The notes beneath the pieces were generated by a model that saw only the letters and a list, made by a program, of their open reading frames with translations, made no database searches and was not told the origin of the DNA. From positions 1-9,172 of the forward strand of contig NJDO01000084.1 in the NCBI GenBank assembly GCA_002254385.1: 9,172 nt of DNA. The letters are read 5' to 3'. Origin of the DNA: Thermoplasmatales archaeon ex4484_6. Its GTDB lineage: Archaea; Thermoplasmatota; Penumbrarchaeia; Penumbrarchaeales; Penumbrarchaeaceae. The translations under genes were made by a program, and so were the position numbers. Shown piece by piece: positions 6,668 through 9,172 of the stretch. Numbering within the stretch: position 1 is the stretch's first letter; each line of letters starts with the position of its first letter.

Positions 6668-7033
6668 ATGCCTGGAAAAGGTAGTGCTCGCAGAAGGAAG
6701 TCGGAAGACACGGGTGAATCGGAGGAATTGAAGGACATTCTCGACGGTGAGCTGAAAAACAGGCGCTTCGGTATAAGGATCGATGATGAGCTGGAGATAA
6801 CCATAATTGCAGGCAACGAGCTTCTCACAGTGAAGGGAAGGCTTCTCTCAATGAGGGACGACATCGAGATGGTGGACGATGAAGGCCATTACATCAAGGT
6901 CATGGAGGATTGGGTTGTCTCCATAAAGGTCCTTAAACACAACAGACCACCACCGGAAAAGGACCTGGAACTCGCCAAGAAACCACAGAAACCAAAGGTA
7001 AAGAAGCCCTCAGTTGATCATGCATATAACTGA
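6668..7033 (+). CDS. small basic protein, possibly Sm/SH3-like barrel
   Basis: The 121-residue product has a basic, disordered N-terminus (GKGSARRRKS), an acidic helix-like stretch, then about residues 33-92 rich in alternating beta strands (FGIRIDDELEITIIAG, LTVKGRLLSM, IEMVDDEGHYIKV, WVVSIKVL). The strand pattern and glycine placement resemble an Sm-like or other small beta-barrel RNA-binding fold, but the classical Sm2 signature is not clear, so I do not name it. It ends in a Lys/Pro-rich tail. No ribosome binding site is evident beyond GTGAT; the TATA spacing suggests a leaderless mRNA. It lies 83 bp before the mevalonate regulator and shares its upstream element, so co-regulation is plausible. 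Confidence 0.7.
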   Translation: MPGKGSARRRKSEDTGESEELKDILDGELKNRRFGIRIDDELEITIIAGNELLTVKGRLLSMRDDIEMVDDEGHYIKVMEDWVVSIKVLKHNRPPPEKDLELAKKPQKPKVKKPSVDHAYN

Positions 7034-7070
7034 CCTGATCACATTAATTTAGCCATTGCATTATTCTTAC

Positions 7071-7085
7071 TACGACATTATCGTA
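7071..7085. promoter_or_regulatory. inverted repeat upstream of regulator TATA box
   Basis: TACGA-CATTA-TCGTA is a perfect 5-bp-arm inverted repeat centred at 7078, just upstream of the TATA-like sequence at 7091-7098. It is suited to a dimeric regulator; autoregulation by the adjacent XRE protein is an inference. Confidence 0.45.
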
Positions 7086-7087
7086 AG

Positions 7088-7099
7088 TTTTATTATAAG
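7088..7099 (+). promoter_or_regulatory. TATA box of the regulator/HMG-CoA synthase operon
   Basis: TTTTATTATAAG lies about 22-23 nt before ATG 7117, the distance expected for a leaderless archaeal transcript. It is bracketed by inverted repeats centred at 7078 and 7108. Confidence 0.55.
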
Positions 7100-7100
7100 C

Positions 7101-7115
7101 ATGGTGATACACCAT
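7101..7115. promoter_or_regulatory. inverted repeat between TATA box and regulator start
   Basis: ATGGTG-ATA-CACCAT is a perfect 6-bp-arm inverted repeat centred at 7108, occupying the space between the TATA box and ATG 7117. It contains the GTGATACACC element seen also at 6655-6664. A repressor bound here would block initiation. The GGTGAT part could alternatively act as a weak ribosome binding site. Confidence 0.5.
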
Positions 7116-7116
7116 C

Positions 7117-7869
7117 ATGGAACAATATCCCGAGGAGCAGGTCGATGAGGTCAAGGACACCATGTGGCTTGCAAGGGAGAGACTGGCGGAGAAGCTCTCA
7201 TCCGAGATCATCATGTCGAAGAACCCAAGCCACACATTCAGGGCCTGGAGGAATCAGTTCGGTGTGTCCCAGCATGATCTTGCCCTTGAGATAGGGGTGT
7301 CACCATCCCAATTATCGGATTACGAGAAGGGCAGAAGAAAGAATCCTTCCCTGAACCTCATGAAACGGATAATAAATGGACTCATTTCACTTGATGAGAA
7401 GAGGGGAGCTCCCACCATCAAGAAATATTCCATGGATCTGCAGGATGAGGCAATACTCGACATGGCGGAATTCACGGTGGGAATAAATCCAACAACGTTC
7501 ATTGAGGTCATTGAAGGAACATTGCAGTCGGAGTCCGATCTTGATGCCGAGGATTACATCAGAAGGCCCATTATGGGTTTCTCCATAATCGATTCCATCC
7601 TTGGCATATTGAGATTCTCATCCCTTGATTACATGAGGATCTACGGCAGGTCCACCGAGAGAGCACTTTTTTTCACAAAGGTAGCCTATGGCCGCTCTCC
7701 GATGATAGCAGTGAGGGCCCATCCCATAAAACCTGCAATGGTGGTCTACATCAGACCCCAGAAGGTCGACCCTCTTGCCATAAAACTGGCGCGCCTGGAA
7801 AGGATACCCCTTGTTACGACAAAGCTTGATACGGAAGAACTTAGCAGAAGATTGAGAAAACTGATATGA
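7117..7869 (+). CDS. XRE-type HTH regulator of the mevalonate cluster (COG1709-like)
   Basis: The 250-residue protein has an XRE/Cro-type helix-turn-helix at about 37-95 (FRAWRNQFGVSQHDLALEIG, then VSPSQLSDYEKGRRKNPS). A C-terminal domain from about 150 to 250 (GFSIIDSILGILRFSS, later PAMVVYIRP and AIKLARLERIPLV) resembles the second half of archaeal regulators found immediately upstream of HMG-CoA synthase. That C-terminal domain probably senses a ligand; which one is unknown. No membrane segment is present. Its stop codon overlaps the ribosome binding site of HMG-CoA synthase, so the two are co-transcribed. Palindromes around its own TATA box suggest autoregulation of the operon. Function as the local regulator is inferred from the conserved gene order. 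Confidence 0.85.
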   Translation: MEQYPEEQVDEVKDTMWLARERLAEKLSSEIIMSKNPSHTFRAWRNQFGVSQHDLALEIGVSPSQLSDYEKGRRKNPSLNLMKRIINGLISLDEKRGAPTIKKYSMDLQDEAILDMAEFTVGINPTTFIEVIEGTLQSESDLDAEDYIRRPIMGFSIIDSILGILRFSSLDYMRIYGRSTERALFFTKVAYGRSPMIAVRAHPIKPAMVVYIRPQKVDPLAIKLARLERIPLVTTKLDTEELSRRLRKLI

Positions 7870-7873
7870 GGTG
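7868..7873 (+). promoter_or_regulatory. ribosome binding site pointing to a CTG start
   Basis: GAGGTG overlaps the TGA stop of the regulator and is followed 8 nt later by CTG 7882. It is 35 nt from the first conventional in-frame start (GTG 7909), too far to serve it. Confidence 0.6.
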
Positions 7874-7881
7874 GTGGTAAA

Positions 7882-8946
7882 CTGAGATCAGGAATCGTCT
7901 CCTATGGGGTGTATGTACCTAGGTACCGTATATCCCCATCTGATATTGGAAAGGTATGGGGAAAGGATGGGGAAGCCATGGGAAGGTCATTGAACATCAA
8001 GGCAAAATCCGTTCCAGGTCCTGATGAGGACACGATAACCATATCCGTTATGGCGGCAAGAAGGGCTCTATCCCGGGTCAATCTTTCTCCTTCATCCATT
8101 GGAGCCATATTCGTGGGTTCGGAATCGCACCCTTACGCCGTTAAACCCACTGCAACCATTGTTGCCGAAGCAATAGGAGCGGCACCTCATCTCACGGCAG
8201 CAGACCTGGAGTTCGCATGCAAGGCCGGTACCGCGGGTTTGCAATCAGCACTGGGGCTGACGGAAGCTCCCGATGAGAACATTCCGGTTAAATGTGCACT
8301 TGCCATCGGTGCCGATACGGCACAGGGCGCACCCGGTAACGCACTCGAATATTCTGCTTCGGCAGGAGGAGCGGCTTTTCTTGTGGGAAGGGAGAATGTC
8401 ATCGGAGAGATCGACCATACACTGTCATATACAACGGATACTCCAGATTTCTGGAGAAGGGAAGGAATGAAATATCCTTCACATGCAGAGAGGTTCACGG
8501 GAAAACCCGCGTATTTCAAGCATGTGATGGAATGCGCAAAACGTTTGATGGAGAATACCCAAACATCACCTTCGGATTATGATCACGTGATATTTCATCA
8601 ACCAAACGGGAAATTCCCCCTTGCAGTGGCAAAGCGACTTGGATTCAACAAGGAACAGGTGCAAACCGGATTGATGACCCCCATCATTGGGAATACATAC
8701 TCTGCATCGATGATGATAGGGCTGGCAGCGGTCTTTGACATTGCCAGACCCGGAGACAACATTCTTGCGGTATCATACGGCTCCGGCGCAGGTTCCGATG
8801 CGTTCAAGATAACCGTTACTGATGTAATAGAGAGTTACGAAAAAGGAAGAGCCCCCCTTGTAAGAGATATTGTGAACGAGGGCTCCTTCATCGATTATTC
8901 CACATATCTCAAGTTCCGCGAGAAGATCAAGATGGAGGGAGAATGA
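7882..8946 (+). CDS. mvaS: hydroxymethylglutaryl-CoA synthase, archaeal type, probable CTG start
   Basis: The enzyme condenses acetyl-CoA with acetoacetyl-CoA to HMG-CoA for the mevalonate route to archaeal isoprenoid lipids. Counting from CTG 7882 it has 354 residues. Catalytic features are visible: Glu81 in VGSESHPYAVKP, the acyl-carrying Cys113 in EFACKAGTAG, and His239 in VIFHQPNGKFP. Typical archaeal members start M-x-x-G-I-V-S-Y-G-A-Y-V-P-R-Y-R. Here GIVSYGVYVPRYR is encoded from 7891, upstream of the first GTG (7909), which falls inside this motif. The only sensible codon between the preceding in-frame TGA (7867-7869) and the motif is CTG 7882, 8 nt after GAGGTG. In a methanogenic archaeon this enzyme forms a complex with the thiolase and a DUF35 protein that channels acetoacetyl-CoA. 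The thiolase gene overlaps its end here, so the same complex is likely. Confidence 0.93.
   Translation: MRSGIVSYGVYVPRYRISPSDIGKVWGKDGEAMGRSLNIKAKSVPGPDEDTITISVMAARRALSRVNLSPSSIGAIFVGSESHPYAVKPTATIVAEAIGAAPHLTAADLEFACKAGTAGLQSALGLTEAPDENIPVKCALAIGADTAQGAPGNALEYSASAGGAAFLVGRENVIGEIDHTLSYTTDTPDFWRREGMKYPSHAERFTGKPAYFKHVMECAKRLMENTQTSPSDYDHVIFHQPNGKFPLAVAKRLGFNKEQVQTGLMTPIIGNTYSASMMIGLAAVFDIARPGDNILAVSYGSGAGSDAFKITVTDVIESYEKGRAPLVRDIVNEGSFIDYSTYLKFREKIKMEGE
8934..8940 (+). promoter_or_regulatory. ribosome binding site of the thiolase gene
   Basis: GGAGGGA lies inside the last codons of HMG-CoA synthase. Its GGAGG core is 7 nt before ATG 8946 and 4 nt before ATG 8943, so either start is served; I prefer 8946. 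Confidence 0.65.
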
Positions 8947-9172
8947 TGGGCAAACTCTTGAGAGATGTTGCTATTATGGGGATCGGGCAGACAAGGTTCG
9001 GTGAAATGTGGGATCTCTCTTTCAGGATACTTGGCATTCAGGCAGGAATGAAGGCCATCAAGGATGCCAATATAGAATCGAAGCTGATAGATTCCCTCTA
9101 CATAGGGAACATGTCGTCGGGTCTGTTCATGGACCAGGAGCATATCTCCTCCATGATAATCGAGGAGGTGGG
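8946..9172 (+). CDS. acetyl-CoA acetyltransferase (thiolase), 5' part, cut by window edge
   Basis: About 75 codons are present, beginning MGKLLRDVAIMGIGQTRFGE and continuing to GNMSSGLFMDQEH, the N-terminus typical of archaeal SCP2-type thiolases (usual length about 385-395 residues). It should make acetoacetyl-CoA from two acetyl-CoA and hand it to HMG-CoA synthase. The catalytic cysteine and the His/Cys pair lie outside the window. The start codon overlaps the HMG-CoA synthase TGA (two consecutive ATGs at 8943 and 8946), so translation is coupled. The frame is open to the last base. Confidence 0.9.
   Translation, partial: MGKLLRDVAIMGIGQTRFGEMWDLSFRILGIQAGMKAIKDANIESKLIDSLYIGNMSSGLFMDQEHISSMIIEEV

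Noticed and set aside
8187..8519. Minus-strand open frame of 110 codons
   Set aside because: Antisense to the catalytic cysteine region of HMG-CoA synthase; an Ala/Ser-rich shadow.
1..9172. tRNA, rRNA, CRISPR array or complete insertion sequence
   Set aside because: No cloverleaf, rRNA-like run, spaced direct repeats, or transposase with terminal repeats was seen.

Overview
The window is archaeal and most resembles Thermoplasmatota (inference from gene content; no 16S or other marker is present). The evidence is an archaeal-type cytidylate kinase, the archaeal gene order XRE regulator, HMG-CoA synthase, thiolase, TATA-like boxes upstream of most genes, and a surface protein combining a beta-propeller, calcium-binding TSP3 repeats and a C-terminal membrane anchor.

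Layout. Positions 1-1733 look like an accessory island. An AT-rich upstream region leads into a secreted or anchored beta-propeller/TSP3 protein (164-1594) that is clearly more AT-rich than the rest. It is followed by a short in-frame remnant resembling the helix-turn-helix of an IS21-type transposase, which runs into the 3' end of the next gene. Positions 1724-3471, minus strand, hold a two-gene unit: cytidylate kinase, then a PrsW-family membrane protease joined by an ATGA stop/start overlap. Reading the other way is a 693-residue protein (3637-5718) with about 440 residues of coiled coil and a C-terminal KaiC/RecA-like domain whose Walker A lysine and Walker B aspartate both appear to be replaced. 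It converges with, and overlaps by 8 bp, a winged-helix plus NUDIX protein (5711-6601, minus).

Positions 6668-9172 run rightward: a small possibly Sm-like protein, an XRE-type regulator, HMG-CoA synthase and the start of the partner thiolase. The last three are the familiar archaeal mevalonate entry module: thiolase makes acetoacetyl-CoA, HMG-CoA synthase adds acetyl-CoA, and the product feeds isoprenoid lipid synthesis. A DUF35 partner gene is expected just beyond the right edge.

The points most worth a second look are: the pseudo-ATPase coiled-coil protein; an identical GTGATACACC element placed 3 nt before the ATG of both the small protein and the regulator; palindromes on both sides of the regulator's TATA box; HMG-CoA synthase apparently starting at a CTG codon; the wHTH-NUDIX fusion; and the transposase-like relic beside the AT-rich surface gene. 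No tRNA, rRNA, CRISPR array or intact insertion sequence was seen.
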